Positions 28,264 to 37,273 of a stretch of 64,000 bases of DNA are shown one piece after another; within the stretch, counting starts at the first letter, position 1; each line of letters starts with the position of its first letter. Origin of the DNA: Bordetella holmesii ATCC 51541 (GTDB taxonomy: Bacteria; Pseudomonadota; Gammaproteobacteria; Burkholderiales; Burkholderiaceae_B); assembly GCA_000612485.1 (NCBI GenBank), contig CP007494.1:3534001-3598000 (forward strand), given 5' to 3'. Below the pieces are notes generated by a model. The model did no database searches. It had not been told where the DNA came from and saw only the letters and a program-made list of their open reading frames with translations. The position numbers and the translations under genes were made by a program.

Positions 28264-28361
28264 CCGGCCGGGCTCCTTGAGTGAACTGGGGGGTTGGCGA
28301 TTTCCAGTTTCTCAAATCCGGTTCGGATGAACCATGCATACAACCTATTGAATCTTCACAC
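27317..28361 (-). mobile_element. IS481 insertion sequence in ada/alkA
   Basis: An element of 1,045 bases counted between CTAG target repeats at 27313-27316 and 28362-28365. The ends read inward GTGTGAACTGTCAATAGGTTG and GTGTGAAGATTCAATAGG, near-identical inverted repeats sharing CAATAGGTTGTAT. These ends and the CTAG target are those of IS481. Deleting the element and one CTAG restores the host frame exactly (D-L-A-V). Counting the outer G/C as target instead would give 1,043 bases with 6-base flanks CCTAGG and CCTAGC. IS481 is known from Bordetella pertussis and B. holmesii. Confidence 0.95.
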
Positions 28362-29376
28362 CTAGCCGTGGTGGACGTGGCCCTGGCCGCCGGCTTTGGC
28401 AGTCTGAGGCGATTCAATGCGCTCTTTCAGGCGCGCTACCGCCTGGCGCCGACGGCGCTGCGTCGCCGCAAACGGGCCGAGCCCTCCAGCCAGATCCGGC
28501 TCAAGCTGAGTTACCGCCCCCCTACCGATGGGAGACCATGCTCGGTTTTCTGGCGTCGCGCGCCATCCCGGGCATAGAAATCGTCGATGCACAACGCTAC
28601 GCCCGCGCCGTGGCGCTTACCGGCACCGACGGCGGCATGCATACCGGCTGGATAAGCGTGCGCCACTTACCCGCGCGGCACGCGCTCGACCTCGAGGTGT
28701 CGCTGACCCTGTTACCCGTGCTTCCCATTGTGCTGGCCCGCGTGCGTCACCTCTTTGACCTGACCTGCGACCCTCATCCCGTGCACGAAGGCCTGGCCGG
28801 CATGAATACTCTGGCCGAGTCCATGCAAATTCTCGGCACCCGCCTGCCTGGCAGCTTCGATCCCTTTGAGATGGCGGTGCGCGCCGTCCTCGGCCAGCAG
28901 ATCACCGTCGGAGCCGCCCGGACTCTGGCCAGCAGGATGGTCAGCCATTACGGCATCGCCGTGGAAACAGGCGTGCCGGGCTTAAGCCATGCCTTCCCGT
29001 CACCCGAGCGTATTCTGGAGCTGAATGGCGACATCGAGACCCACCTGGGGCCGCTGGGCATCATTCGTACGCGTGCACGCACGATCCGGGCCTTGGCCCA
29101 CGCGCTTAGCACCGGCGAGCTGGACTTCGGGCCCGGCGCCATTGCCGAAGATGAAGTTCAAAAATTACTTACGCTGCCGGGCATCGGCCCCTGGACCGCC
29201 CAGTACATCGCCATGCGGGCCATGGCCTGGACGGATGCCTTCATGCCGACCGACTTTGGCGTGAAGAAGGCGCTGGCGCCACGCACAGCCGGCCAGATTC
29301 GTGAGCTGGCTCAGGCCTGGCAACCCTGGCGCAGTTACGCCACAATCAATCTCTGGAATGCTCTTCACTGAACGCG

Positions 29377-29916
29377 ATGATGTACAGCCACGACTACCTT
29401 TCTCCACTGGGTCCGCTGCTTCTGACCAGTGATGGCCACCATCTGACAGGCTTGTGGATCGCGGGCCAGAAGTACCATGGAGGCTCGATCCGTGCTCCCT
29501 TGACGCCCGCCCCGGACCGGGCGGAGTTCAAACGTGTCGAACATTGGCTTGACGCCTACTTTCGCGGTGCAAAGCCTGCGCTCGCCGATCTTGACCTCGC
29601 TCCTCAGGGAACGCCGTTTCGGCAATGCGTCTGGCAGGCGCTGCGCGAGATTCCTTATGGCCAGACCACCACCTATGGCGCCATCGCGCGGCAGATTGCA
29701 GAGCAGACCGGCAATCGGCCTGTCGCCGGCCAGGCCGTGGGCGGCGCCGTTGGCCACAACCCGATCTCCATCATCATCCCGTGCCACCGCGTCGTGGGCA
29801 GCAGTGGCAGCCTGACGGGATATGCGGGCGGTCTGCACAGAAAACTACGCCTGCTCGCCCTAGAAGGCGTAGACACGACAGCATTTTTCTTGCCCAGAAA
29901 GAGCACGGCCGCCTGA
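29377..29916 (+). CDS. ogt: Methylated-DNA--protein-cysteine methyltransferase
   Basis: A 179-residue suicide repair protein that takes alkyl groups from O6-methylguanine onto its own cysteine. The active site IIIPCHRVV is present (Cys136), with GTPFRQCVWQALREIPYGQT and the Arg finger helix region before it. It follows the ada/alkA gene by 5 bases, so the two formed an alkylation-repair operon. It is intact, so direct reversal may survive where the adaptive response and glycosylase are lost. A second ATG at 29380 is an equal start. Confidence 0.93.
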   Translation: MMYSHDYLSPLGPLLLTSDGHHLTGLWIAGQKYHGGSIRAPLTPAPDRAEFKRVEHWLDAYFRGAKPALADLDLAPQGTPFRQCVWQALREIPYGQTTTYGAIARQIAEQTGNRPVAGQAVGGAVGHNPISIIIPCHRVVGSSGSLTGYAGGLHRKLRLLALEGVDTTAFFLPRKSTAA

Positions 29917-29937
29917 CGCCCCCGGCTGCCTGCGGCA

Positions 29938-30528
29938 TCACGGGCTTGCCCGCGAGATCTTCGACCCCTCCAGACCCATACCCGCCATCAAGCCCTGGCC
30001 CCCGAAAGGCACGGCAAAAACATCCTGAGAGAGAGTGGTCGTCGAAACACTGGACGCAAACGACTTATCCCACAGCACCACACTCGGTCCGCTACCCAGT
30101 GCCCAGCCATCACTTTTGGCCAGATAGTCCAACGACGTGCGATTCATGAAGAACAGTGCGTAGGAAAACATCTGCGCGCCGGCTTGCAGACCGACGGACA
30201 TCGCGGAGATGTCGTAGTAGCCCACCACTTCCTTACCCTTGAACAGCACGCCCTTGCCGTGCTCGCCTCCGACCACGAAACCGGCCTTGTATATCTTGGG
30301 AAACACCAGGACGGCCTCGGCCTTCTCTCCCAGCTCGGCGCTGCCGGGCACCTTGACGTACAGATGCTGCAAGGCCTGCGCGGCCTGAGCACGCAGCTGC
30401 TGGCCGTTGTCGGCTGCCATCGCCACGGCACCCTGCACAAACACCACCAGCGCCATCAGGGCGGACAACGACACACGCGCCAGCACGCGGCGCACACTCA
30501 CCACTCCAACATGACTTGCCACCCGCAT
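29938..30528 (-). CDS. YSC84-related lipid-binding domain protein
   Basis: A 196-residue exported protein. After a signal peptide (VLARVSLSALMALVVFVQGAV, ending near AMA) comes ALQHLYVKVPGSAELGEKAEAVLVFPKIYKAGFVVGGEHG in blocks, then VGYYDISAMSVGLQAGAQ, FFMNRTSLDYLAKSDGWALG and a glycine-rich C-terminus with FAVPFGGQGLMAGMGLEGSK. This is the bacterial YSC84/BPSL1445 family, found in the envelope; function poorly known. Start 30528 has AGAGGTG upstream. Convergent with ogt. Confidence 0.85.
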   Translation of the reverse strand: MRVASHVGVVSVRRVLARVSLSALMALVVFVQGAVAMAADNGQQLRAQAAQALQHLYVKVPGSAELGEKAEAVLVFPKIYKAGFVVGGEHGKGVLFKGKEVVGYYDISAMSVGLQAGAQMFSYALFFMNRTSLDYLAKSDGWALGSGPSVVLWDKSFASSVSTTTLSQDVFAVPFGGQGLMAGMGLEGSKISRASP

Positions 30529-30953
30529 GAAACACCTCTGATCTGCTTGGTTGTCTCGTCGCATACGGCGACGCGGCGCAAGTATTGAGACCGGCCATGC
30601 CGCTGTCAACAAAACCAAACCGTACTTGGCGCCAAAGCCACAACCGCTTCAGGTTGACGCCGAAAGGCAAGCTGCCAGACGCGTAAACCACTAACCTTGC
30701 GCCGCCCTGTCGGCTTACACTAGCGCCGCAGAGTGCAAGACCAGACAGAAGCCATGGGCCATGGATCACGAACTCCAGGCTTCGGGCCCAACGACCGCCA
30801 GGAGCCCGGCGCTTTGTCCCGCGCGCATCCGGGCGGCACGCGCCCCCATCGCCTGCTGCTTGCGTCTACGCCTCTGCGATGCCGGGGCCGGGATCTCCCC
30901 CGCGCATCTGCCACCGCCCGGGATCCCGCAGCCCTCGCACCCCTGCCCGCCTC
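30529..30953. other. 425-bp divergent intergenic region, no gene seen
   Basis: Between the divergent YSC84 and AraC-family genes. Several frames are open but proline/arginine-rich and without family matches; I see no RNA gene or strong hairpin. It should hold both promoters. A short purine/AT-rich patch lies near 30605-30625. The AraC frame is open upstream of its chosen ATG as far as 30879. Confidence 0.5.
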
Positions 30954-31970
30954 ATGCCCAGCGTCCAGCCCGCCATCCTGCTGCGCAGCTTTTTGCAGAT
31001 CGCCCCCTATCTGGCAAGCCGGGGCATCTCGCCGCTGGAATTTTTTCAACGCGCCGGCATTTCTCCCAATATTTTTCAGACCCCCGATATCTGGTTGCCG
31101 CGCACACTGTGCTTTCGCATCGCCAACCAGATGGCCGCGATCGCGCAGGATCCCTTTGGCGGCGCTCATGTGGGTCGTCTGATGGAGTTGCGCGCCCTGG
31201 GCCCCTGGGGAAAACATGTCTTGAGTTCGGCCAATGTGGCGCAAGCCTGCGCCATGGCAGCCACGCGGGCAGCGATGCTGCATCAAGGCGGAGACATCCG
31301 TATCGTGACCGAGGGCCGCACGACGCGGCTTATCCATCGCTTCACCGCCCCCCTTGAAGAAGACCCGCAACAGTTCACGCTCGGCACCCTGGCAGTGCTG
31401 CGCAAGGTGGCCCTGCTGGCCGGCGCGCCTGCTGCCGTGCGTGTGCACCTGAAAGCCGCCCGCTCCCCGGGCGACGAAGCGCTGGAGGAAAGCCTCGGGC
31501 CCAATATCGAAACTGGTGCCGAGTTCGACATGATCGAGTTCGACCGCGACCTCCTGGATATCCCGCTACAGGGATACCGGGACGAAGCACGCAAAGTGAC
31601 CGAAGCTCTGCAATCCACCATCCGCACTGCCGGCCTGCTCATCGACCACATTGCCGATCAGCAAGACATCAAGTTGCAGTCCGTGGCCAGGCACATCGGG
31701 CTTTCTCCGCGCACCTTGCAGCGGCGCCTCAAAAGCAGCGGCGTCGACTTCGAGGAACTGCGCGACGAAACCCGCCGCAGCGAAGCGCTACGGCTGATGC
31801 AGCTGCGCCGCTATTCCGCCACCGAAATCGCCTACATGGTGGGCTACAGCGACCCCGCACACTTTACCCGTGCCTTCAAGCGCTGGACTGGGCAGGCCCC
31901 CTCGCGATTCCTCCGTCAGGCCAAGGACTGCCCCCCGAAAGCGACTTTGGCACCAAATGGCAAGCCGTGA
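30954..31970 (+). CDS. AraC-family regulator, ArgR/OruR-like subgroup
   Basis: A 338-residue regulator with an N-terminal 'arabinose-binding'-type domain (LQIAPYLASRGISPLEFFQRAG, DPFGGAHVGRLMELRALGPWG) and a C-terminal AraC DNA-binding domain (KLQSVARHIGLSPRTLQRRLKS; ATEIAYMVGYSDPAHFTRAFKRWTG in parts). Members such as OruR sense amino acids or fatty-acid-like signals. No obvious target adjoins it; the next gene downstream starts 131 bases away. The start at 30954 begins the conserved region but has no clear ribosome site. Confidence 0.85.
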   Translation: MPSVQPAILLRSFLQIAPYLASRGISPLEFFQRAGISPNIFQTPDIWLPRTLCFRIANQMAAIAQDPFGGAHVGRLMELRALGPWGKHVLSSANVAQACAMAATRAAMLHQGGDIRIVTEGRTTRLIHRFTAPLEEDPQQFTLGTLAVLRKVALLAGAPAAVRVHLKAARSPGDEALEESLGPNIETGAEFDMIEFDRDLLDIPLQGYRDEARKVTEALQSTIRTAGLLIDHIADQQDIKLQSVARHIGLSPRTLQRRLKSSGVDFEELRDETRRSEALRLMQLRRYSATEIAYMVGYSDPAHFTRAFKRWTGQAPSRFLRQAKDCPPKATLAPNGKP

Positions 31971-32101
31971 CGGAAGTTTCTTTGTAGCCTCTGCACGCGC
32001 GGTCTGGGCAACCCGCCCATCTGCCTCTGCACACCGGTGCAGACACCCTCACAGCGTTGGCTGCCCCGCTCGACGCGCTTCCTAGTAGTCATTTCGCGAC
32101 C

Positions 32102-32925
32102 ATGCCATCACGTCTTCGATATTCCCTGCTTATCTGCCTGAGTGCAGGATTCGCCGCGCACGCCTTCGCAGCCGACAAGGACAGCGCCCTGCCGCCAGCC
32201 GTCAGCGACCCCCACTTCCAGCTTGCCCCCGGCTATCTCAAGCAGACAAACCTGCCCGATAGCCTTCAATTGCTGGGCCGCCGCCCACGGTCGGCAGCCC
32301 GTCGCTGGCTCGCGACGAACAAGCCGGGCAAGCCACGCTGCCCCTGCGCGGCACGGCCCGCTGGGAACTCGCACGCACGGATGCCGACCTGAGTTTTCCT
32401 CAGCCCGCCAAGAACTTCTCCTGCGCCATGGGCCTGCAGATAGACGCGACAACCACGCCACATCTCTACACCCTCATGCAACGCATTCTTACCGACGCGG
32501 GTCTGTCCACCTACGGCGTAAAAGATAAGTACCAGCGCACGCGGCCCTTTGTCATACACAACGAAGGCACGTGCCGGCCCGACCAGGAAGCGCTGCTGCG
32601 CAATGACGGCTCCTACCCTTCCGGCCATACGGCTGCTGGTTGGGCCTGGGCGCTGGTGCTGGCCGAAATCCATCCCCAGCGCGCCAATACCTTGCTGAGC
32701 CGCGGGATTTCCTTCGGCCAGAGCCGGGTCATCTGCAACGCGCACTGGCAAAGCGACGTCGACGCCGGACGCATAATGGGCGCGGCCACGGTGGCCCGTC
32801 TGCACGCCGACCCGACTTTCCTCGCTGATCTCGAACTGGCCCGCAAAGAGGTCATCGCGGCCACCGCCCAGCACCCCGCCATGGAGTGCAGCAGCGAAAC
32901 CGCTGCCTTATCCGGAACCCCTTGA
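32102..32925 (+). pseudogene. Class A acid phosphatase (PhoN-like), frameshifted
   Basis: From ATG 32102 a signal peptide (SLLICLSAGFAAHAFA) leads into LAPGYLKQTNLPDSLQLLG. The frame is then lost at GGCCGCCGCCC (32276-32286), where one more C would read GPPPTVGSPS. The remainder reads SFPQPAKNFSCAMG, then KDKYQRTRPF, GSYPSGHTAAGW and SRVICNAHWQSDVDAGR, the three conserved blocks of class A periplasmic acid phosphatases. They hydrolyse phosphomonoesters in the periplasm. The barrel-protein gene follows by 3 bases. One-base loss inactivates it unless restored. Confidence 0.88.
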
Positions 32926-32928
32926 ACC

Positions 32929-33684
32929 ATGCGCTTTAGCCGCCTTCTCTCCCTCCTGACCACAGTACTGCCTGGCGCCGTACTGGCCGGCCAGCAAGCT
33001 GCTGCCGCCGACGCTGGCTGGACGTTCTCCTTCAGCCCCTATGCCTGGGCCTCGGGCATCAGCGGCACGTCAGGACAAGCTCCGCTACCGGCCGCTGACA
33101 TCAAATCCAGCTTCGGCGATATCTGGGATAACCTCGACATCGCCATCATGGGTGCCTTTGATGCCAGAAAAGGCCGCTACAGCATCGTCGGCGACCTGCT
33201 CTATGCAAAGACCTCGGTCACCGACCATAACGGCAACGGCATCTTGCGCAAAAACATCGATGTCACCTCGGAGACCTTTTCCACCATGGTTGGCGGCGGA
33301 TACAGCCTGCTGCAAGGCGCCAACGGCAATCTCGATGTCATCGCCGGCGCCCGCCTCTGGTCGGTAAGCACCCGGCTGTCCATCGAAGGCGGCTACCTCG
33401 ACGGCCGCCGCAAAAGCGGCAGCGCCACCTGGGTCGACGCCGTCGGCGGCGTCAAAGGCAGCTACCACCTCACCGACCGGACTTACCTCACTGGCTGGGC
33501 CCTGGTCGGCGGTGGTGCGGCCAAGCTCGACTGGGACCTCATGGGAGCGGTTGGCTACCAGGCAAGCAAGCACATCTCCGTGGCCCTGGGCTACCGCGCC
33601 CTGGGCGTGGACTACCGCCATGACGGCTTCGTCTACGACGTCGTGCAGCGCGGCCCCATGCTGGGCATGACCTATCAATTCTGA
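32929..33684 (+). CDS. Outer-membrane beta-barrel protein
   Basis: A 251-residue protein with a signal peptide (RLLSLLTTVLPGAVLAGQQAAAA) and a mature part rich in alternating hydrophobic/polar strands: WTFSFSPYAWASGISG, YSIVGDLLYAKTSV, DAVGGVKGSYHLTDRTYL, ending GPMLGMTYQF with a C-terminal Phe typical of Omp85-inserted barrels. It lies 3 bases after the phosphatase gene and was probably co-transcribed with it. Looks like the small uncharacterised OmpW/OmpA-barrel-like group; function unknown. Confidence 0.8.
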   Translation: MRFSRLLSLLTTVLPGAVLAGQQAAAADAGWTFSFSPYAWASGISGTSGQAPLPAADIKSSFGDIWDNLDIAIMGAFDARKGRYSIVGDLLYAKTSVTDHNGNGILRKNIDVTSETFSTMVGGGYSLLQGANGNLDVIAGARLWSVSTRLSIEGGYLDGRRKSGSATWVDAVGGVKGSYHLTDRTYLTGWALVGGGAAKLDWDLMGAVGYQASKHISVALGYRALGVDYRHDGFVYDVVQRGPMLGMTYQF

Positions 33685-33736
33685 ACGCTGCCACTGAGCG
33701 CACCCGGTTGCCCAACCAAGGCTCGACGCAGTACAA

Positions 33737-34645
33737 ATGGCGGACCTCATCCCCTGGACCGCCATGCAGACCTCCTCCTTCCAGCCCACTGCCCAAGAAC
33801 GCATCCACGGTTATTCGGTGCAGCGCCTGTCGGCTTTCGCCGCAGGCGACACGGGTGGCAACCCCGCTGGCGTCGTCATCAGCGAACACCTGCCTGACGC
33901 CGCCACGATGCAGGCCATCGCGGCCGACGTCGGCTATTCCGAGACCGCGTTCGCCGCGCCCGAAGCCGGCGTTTGGCGGGTCCGCTACTTCGCTCCCGAA
34001 ATCGAAATTCCCTTCTGCGGCCACGCTACGATTGCCCTGGGCGCCGCGTTGGCCGCGCGCCACGGAGAAGGCCGCTACGCCCTGCAAATCAACGACGCCT
34101 TGATCAGCGTGCAAGCCCACCGGCACGACGGCCAACTCCAGGTCGCCCTGCAATCGCCGCCGACCCGCAGCCAGCCCGCAGAGGCAGAGCTCATCGAAGC
34201 CAGCCTTCAACTCTTTGGCTACACCCATGACGACCTGGACCCGCGACTACCTCCCGCCCTGGCGCAGGGCGGCGCACACCACCTCATCCTGGCCCTCAAC
34301 AACCGTCAGCGCCTGACCGGCATGCGCTATGACCAATCCGCCGGCCGGCAACTCATGCTCGCTCAAGGCTTTGCTACCATTGCCATCGTCTACGCCGAAA
34401 CCGCGCAACGCTTCCACGCACGCAACCCCTTCGCCTCGGGCGGTGTCTACGAGGATCCAGCCACGGGGGCTGCCGCCGCAGCCTTAGGCGGCTATCTGCG
34501 CGATCAACAATGGCCGCATGGTGGCGCCATCGACATCATTCAGGGCGAAGACATGGGCATGCCCAGTTACCTGCATGCCGAGATCTCACCGGAAACAGGC
34601 GGCAGCATCCGGGTATCAGGAACCGTGCGCAGTCTGGCCGGCTGA
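33737..34645 (+). CDS. PhzF family isomerase/epimerase-like protein
   Basis: A 302-residue two-domain protein of the PhzF/diaminopimelate-epimerase fold. It has the N-terminal block LSAFAAGDTGGNPAGVVI, the catalytic Glu in VGYSETAF, RYFAPEIEIPFCGHATIAL and the C-terminal NPFASGGVYEDPATGAAAAALGGYL in parts. PhzF in phenazine producers is an isomerase; most relatives, as here with no phenazine genes, have unknown substrates. Either the ATG at 33737 or that at 33764 could be the start; neither has a strong ribosome site. Confidence 0.88.
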   Translation: MADLIPWTAMQTSSFQPTAQERIHGYSVQRLSAFAAGDTGGNPAGVVISEHLPDAATMQAIAADVGYSETAFAAPEAGVWRVRYFAPEIEIPFCGHATIALGAALAARHGEGRYALQINDALISVQAHRHDGQLQVALQSPPTRSQPAEAELIEASLQLFGYTHDDLDPRLPPALAQGGAHHLILALNNRQRLTGMRYDQSAGRQLMLAQGFATIAIVYAETAQRFHARNPFASGGVYEDPATGAAAAALGGYLRDQQWPHGGAIDIIQGEDMGMPSYLHAEISPETGGSIRVSGTVRSLAG

Positions 34646-34715
34646 AGGCGGGGCCCATAACAGGCCCGCTCTTGCGGGCCGGCCCCGGACGTCACGACGG
34701 TCATGTGCCTCTTGA

Positions 34716-35087
34716 TCATGCCTGGCGGCGTGCAAACTCCCGCAGCGCCATCAGCACGGGCATAAGCGCCCGCCCGGCATCGGTAAGCGAATACTCCACA
34801 TGCGGCGGTTGCGACCCGAAATCGCGTCGGGCCACCAGCCCGTCGCGCTCGAGCTGACGCAGATGTTGGGTCAACATCTTGGCTGAGAGCCCCGGCATGT
34901 CGCGCAACAGATGTGCCGTCCGCCACGAAGGCTCGGCGAACAGCCGAAACAGAATCGGCAGCTTCCAACGACCGCTCAGCATGCGCAACGCCCGCGTCAC
35001 CTGCGCGACCGAGCCATCCACACCCAGGCAGGCGGCACGTTCTTCGGGAGTCACAGGCACTTTAAAGTGCGTAATTGCCTCGCCCAT
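34716..35087 (-). CDS. HxlR-family transcriptional regulator
   Basis: A 123-residue winged-HTH regulator: VTRALRMLSGRWKLPILFRLF, LLRDMPGLSAKMLTQHLRQLERDGLV in parts, and VEYSLTDAGRALMPVL. A cysteine near residue 20 (ERAACLGVDG) is where redox- or aldehyde-sensing members carry their sensor Cys. It is divergent from the SDR gene 45 bases away and probably represses it. Start 35087 has AGGA upstream. Confidence 0.9.
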   Translation of the reverse strand: MGEAITHFKVPVTPEERAACLGVDGSVAQVTRALRMLSGRWKLPILFRLFAEPSWRTAHLLRDMPGLSAKMLTQHLRQLERDGLVARRDFGSQPPHVEYSLTDAGRALMPVLMALREFARRQA

Positions 35088-35132
35088 GATCCTGTCCTTT
35101 AATCAAACAACGACGCTAACACGAGATGACTC

Positions 35133-35936
35133 ATGGACTTGAAATTAACTGGCAAGGTGGCCCTTGTCACCGGCAGCAGCCGGGGTATCGGCGAAGCGGT
35201 GGCCCGTGGCCTGGCGCGTGAAGGCGCGACCGTCATCATCCATGGCCGCAACCCATCACGGACTGCCAGCGTGGTGCAAGACATCCTCGCCCAAGGCGGG
35301 CAGGCGCATGGCGTCACAGGCGACCTGACAGATGAGAATCAAACCGCGCACCTGCTCGATCAGGCCAAGAGCCTGGGCGTAGACATCCTGGTGAACAACG
35401 CGGGCGGATCCGGCCAACCTGAAGACTGGACAGACACGCGAACCGACTCCTGGGCCGCAAGTTTTGACAGAAACGTGCTGGCCGCCGTGCGGGCTATCTC
35501 TGCCCTCCTGCCTGGCATGCGGGCCGCGCGCTGGGGCAGAATCGTCAACATTTCGAGCATGGCGGCACTAATGCCTGCGGCGAGCCGGCCGGACTACTCA
35601 GCAGCCAAGGCCGCCATGCATGCCATGACAGCGTCGCTCGCCAAGACCGTGGCCAGCGAAGGCATCACCGTAAACACCCTATCGCCTGGCACCATCCATA
35701 GTGAGAGCCTCGACCGGGCCTTCCGTCAGGCAGCCGCCGAGCGCGGCATGGACGCCGATGCACCGTGGCCAGACATCGAGCGCGCCATGCTCCCCGTCTT
35801 TGCACCGATCCCCATGGGCCGCGTCGGCACTCTCGAAGAAATCACCGACGCCATTGCCTTTCTGGTGAGTCCGCGGGCGGCTTACATCACAGGCGCTAAC
35901 CTGCGTCTCGATGGCGGCATGTGGCCAGGCCTCTGA
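35133..35936 (+). CDS. SDR-family oxidoreductase
   Basis: A 267-residue NAD(P)-dependent short-chain dehydrogenase/reductase. It shows the cofactor motif VTGSSRGIGEAVA, the NNAGG block, catalytic Ser in VNISSMAAL, and Tyr-x-x-x-Lys in PDYSAAKAAM, with the C-terminal GRVGTLEEITDAIAFLVSPRA...TGANLRLDGG. The substrate is unknown. The divergent HxlR regulator suggests induction by a reactive compound. Confidence 0.92.
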   Translation: MDLKLTGKVALVTGSSRGIGEAVARGLAREGATVIIHGRNPSRTASVVQDILAQGGQAHGVTGDLTDENQTAHLLDQAKSLGVDILVNNAGGSGQPEDWTDTRTDSWAASFDRNVLAAVRAISALLPGMRAARWGRIVNISSMAALMPAASRPDYSAAKAAMHAMTASLAKTVASEGITVNTLSPGTIHSESLDRAFRQAAAERGMDADAPWPDIERAMLPVFAPIPMGRVGTLEEITDAIAFLVSPRAAYITGANLRLDGGMWPGL

Positions 35937-36026
35937 TTACGCCCACAGCGCGTGAGCGACGCGCAGGACGAAAAAATGTCGTAACACCCCCGAGGACCCC
36001 AAAGTCGCGCACAGGACATATACTCA

Positions 36027-36049
36027 TGAGACTTATTCTCATTAATGAG
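36027..36049. promoter_or_regulatory. Fur-box-like palindromes upstream of the methyltransferase-like gene
   Basis: TGAGACTTATTCTCA (36027-36041) is a 7-1-7 palindrome with one mismatch, nearly the same as the Fur box at 12170. CTCATTAATGAG (36038-36049) is a second, perfect palindrome overlapping it. They end 12 bases before the ATG at 36061. Iron control of this gene is suggested, not shown. Confidence 0.55.
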
Positions 36050-36060
36050 CATAGAACACG

Positions 36061-36780
36061 ATGCCTGCCCGCCAGTTGCCATCCCGCCCCGGCGCCGCCA
36101 CACCGCGTCGCGGTCTCAATAACTCACCGTTGGCTATCGTTTTATCGCCAGCGTGCGTGTTGCTGATCGCCGCCGCCCTCCTCGCCTATGCCCTGCGCTG
36201 GCGCGCCAGCGGCTGGGGCGCGCTGGTCTGGCTGGCCTGCTTCGTTGCCATGTTTGCGATTCGAACGCCGCACAGCATTCGCAATCGTGCCAACGTCATC
36301 GTCGGTGCTCGCAAAGGTCTGGACGAACGCCTGCTGCTATCGGGCATGTTCATCACGATGATGGTTCTGCCGCTACTGCAACTGGCCACAGGTGCCTTCG
36401 GATTTGCGGATTACCGCCTGCCATCCTGGGCAACATGGACGGGCGCCCTGCTCCAACTGCCTTGTCTCTGGCTCTTTTGGCGCAGCCACGCCGATCTGGG
36501 CCGCAATTGGAGCCCCGGACTGGAAGTGCGCCAGGAGCATCAACTCATTACGGCAGGCGTCTACCGGCGTATTCGCCACCCCATGTATGCAGCGATCTGG
36601 ATCGCTGCCCTGACCCAGCCCCTGCTGATCCATAACTGGATTGCCGGAGCCCTGGTCATACCGGCCTTCGCGGCCATGTGGCTGATCCGCGTCCCGAGCG
36701 AAGAAGCCATGATGCGCGCCGAATTCGGCTCCGCCTATGATGACTACTGCCTGCGGGCGGGCCGGCTGCTGCCACGGTGA
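36061..36780 (+). CDS. Isoprenylcysteine-methyltransferase-like membrane protein
   Basis: A 239-residue protein with four or five membrane segments (LAIVLSPACVLLIAAALLAY, GALVWLACFVAMFA, LLLSGMFITMMVLPLLQL) and the C-terminal SAM-binding motif of the ICMT/PEMT family: LITAGVYRRIRHPMYAAIW ... RVPSEEAMMRAEFGSAYDDY. In bacteria such proteins methylate lipids or unknown small molecules. A Fur-like site lies just upstream, an unexpected control for this family. It is the last gene before the island. Confidence 0.85.
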   Translation: MPARQLPSRPGAATPRRGLNNSPLAIVLSPACVLLIAAALLAYALRWRASGWGALVWLACFVAMFAIRTPHSIRNRANVIVGARKGLDERLLLSGMFITMMVLPLLQLATGAFGFADYRLPSWATWTGALLQLPCLWLFWRSHADLGRNWSPGLEVRQEHQLITAGVYRRIRHPMYAAIWIAALTQPLLIHNWIAGALVIPAFAAMWLIRVPSEEAMMRAEFGSAYDDYCLRAGRLLPR

Positions 36781-36891
36781 GAAACCCGCCGCATAAGCGA
36801 TCGCTAAAAATGGGGGAATTACCCAGCACGTTGTCGCAATCGCCACCGATAGCCACCATGACGTTCGTTGCGAACACATGGAATCTGGACG

Positions 36892-37248
36892 GTGGCTTCC
36901 GACTCAGAACCGCTCAGCACCTCTGCACAACCCACTGCTTCCCTCCCCGGCACCGAGCAGTACGCTGAGCTTCCGCTGTTCCCGAAGGGCTCGCCGCTGC
37001 CTTTTCGCCGCACGATCCGCCGCCGCGGACTGCATCAGATCGCGCCCTTGGCTGAAATCACCATCTACGAGATGGAGCAACGCGATGAGTTTCCCCGGCG
37101 CTTCCAGCTGACGCCGCGCTGCGTGGTCTGGGATCTGGAAGAAGTCGAGGCCTGGATCGAAGGCCGCAAGCAAGCCTCGCGATCAGCAGAGACCGACATA
37201 TCGCCCGGCCCGGACGTGAGGCTGCGTCGGCATCACCCTGTTCGATGA
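36892..37248 (+). CDS. AlpA-family phage-type regulator
   Basis: The C-terminal half reads RRRGLHQIAPLAEITIYEMEQ, DEFPRRFQLTPRCVVWDLEEVEAWIEGRK in parts, the AlpA/excisionase-like winged helix that P4-like islands use to drive integrase or excision. The GTG at 36892 gives about 118 residues; a longer start (TTG 36868) is possible. The N-terminal 45 residues and the tail after GRKQAS are not conserved. Marks the left end of the island. Confidence 0.75.
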   Translation: MASDSEPLSTSAQPTASLPGTEQYAELPLFPKGSPLPFRRTIRRRGLHQIAPLAEITIYEMEQRDEFPRRFQLTPRCVVWDLEEVEAWIEGRKQASRSAETDISPGPDVRLRRHHPVR

Positions 37249-37273
37249 AATCGCCGTCTAGCGTCCACGGCGA

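Larger units (their letters stand above)
26848..29371 (+). pseudogene. Ada/AlkA bifunctional DNA repair gene, broken by IS481 and a frameshift
   Basis: Part one (26848-27316) encodes the Ada zinc domain (FVGVSSTGIYCRPVCPVR, FRPCLLCRPE) and the first AraC helix-turn-helix (VRALAQELGCTDRHLRRVF). IS481 then interrupts at CTAG. Past it (from 28366) the frame resumes LAVVDVALAAGFGSLRRFNAL, completing the AraC domain. It is lost again at C6 (28517-28522); one more C would give RPPYRWETMLGFLASRAIPG. The last frame is an AlkA glycosylase to 29371, with the helix-hairpin-helix LPGIGPWTAQYIA and the catalytic Asp region. Intact, it would sense methyl damage and excise 3-methyladenine. Confidence 0.93.
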
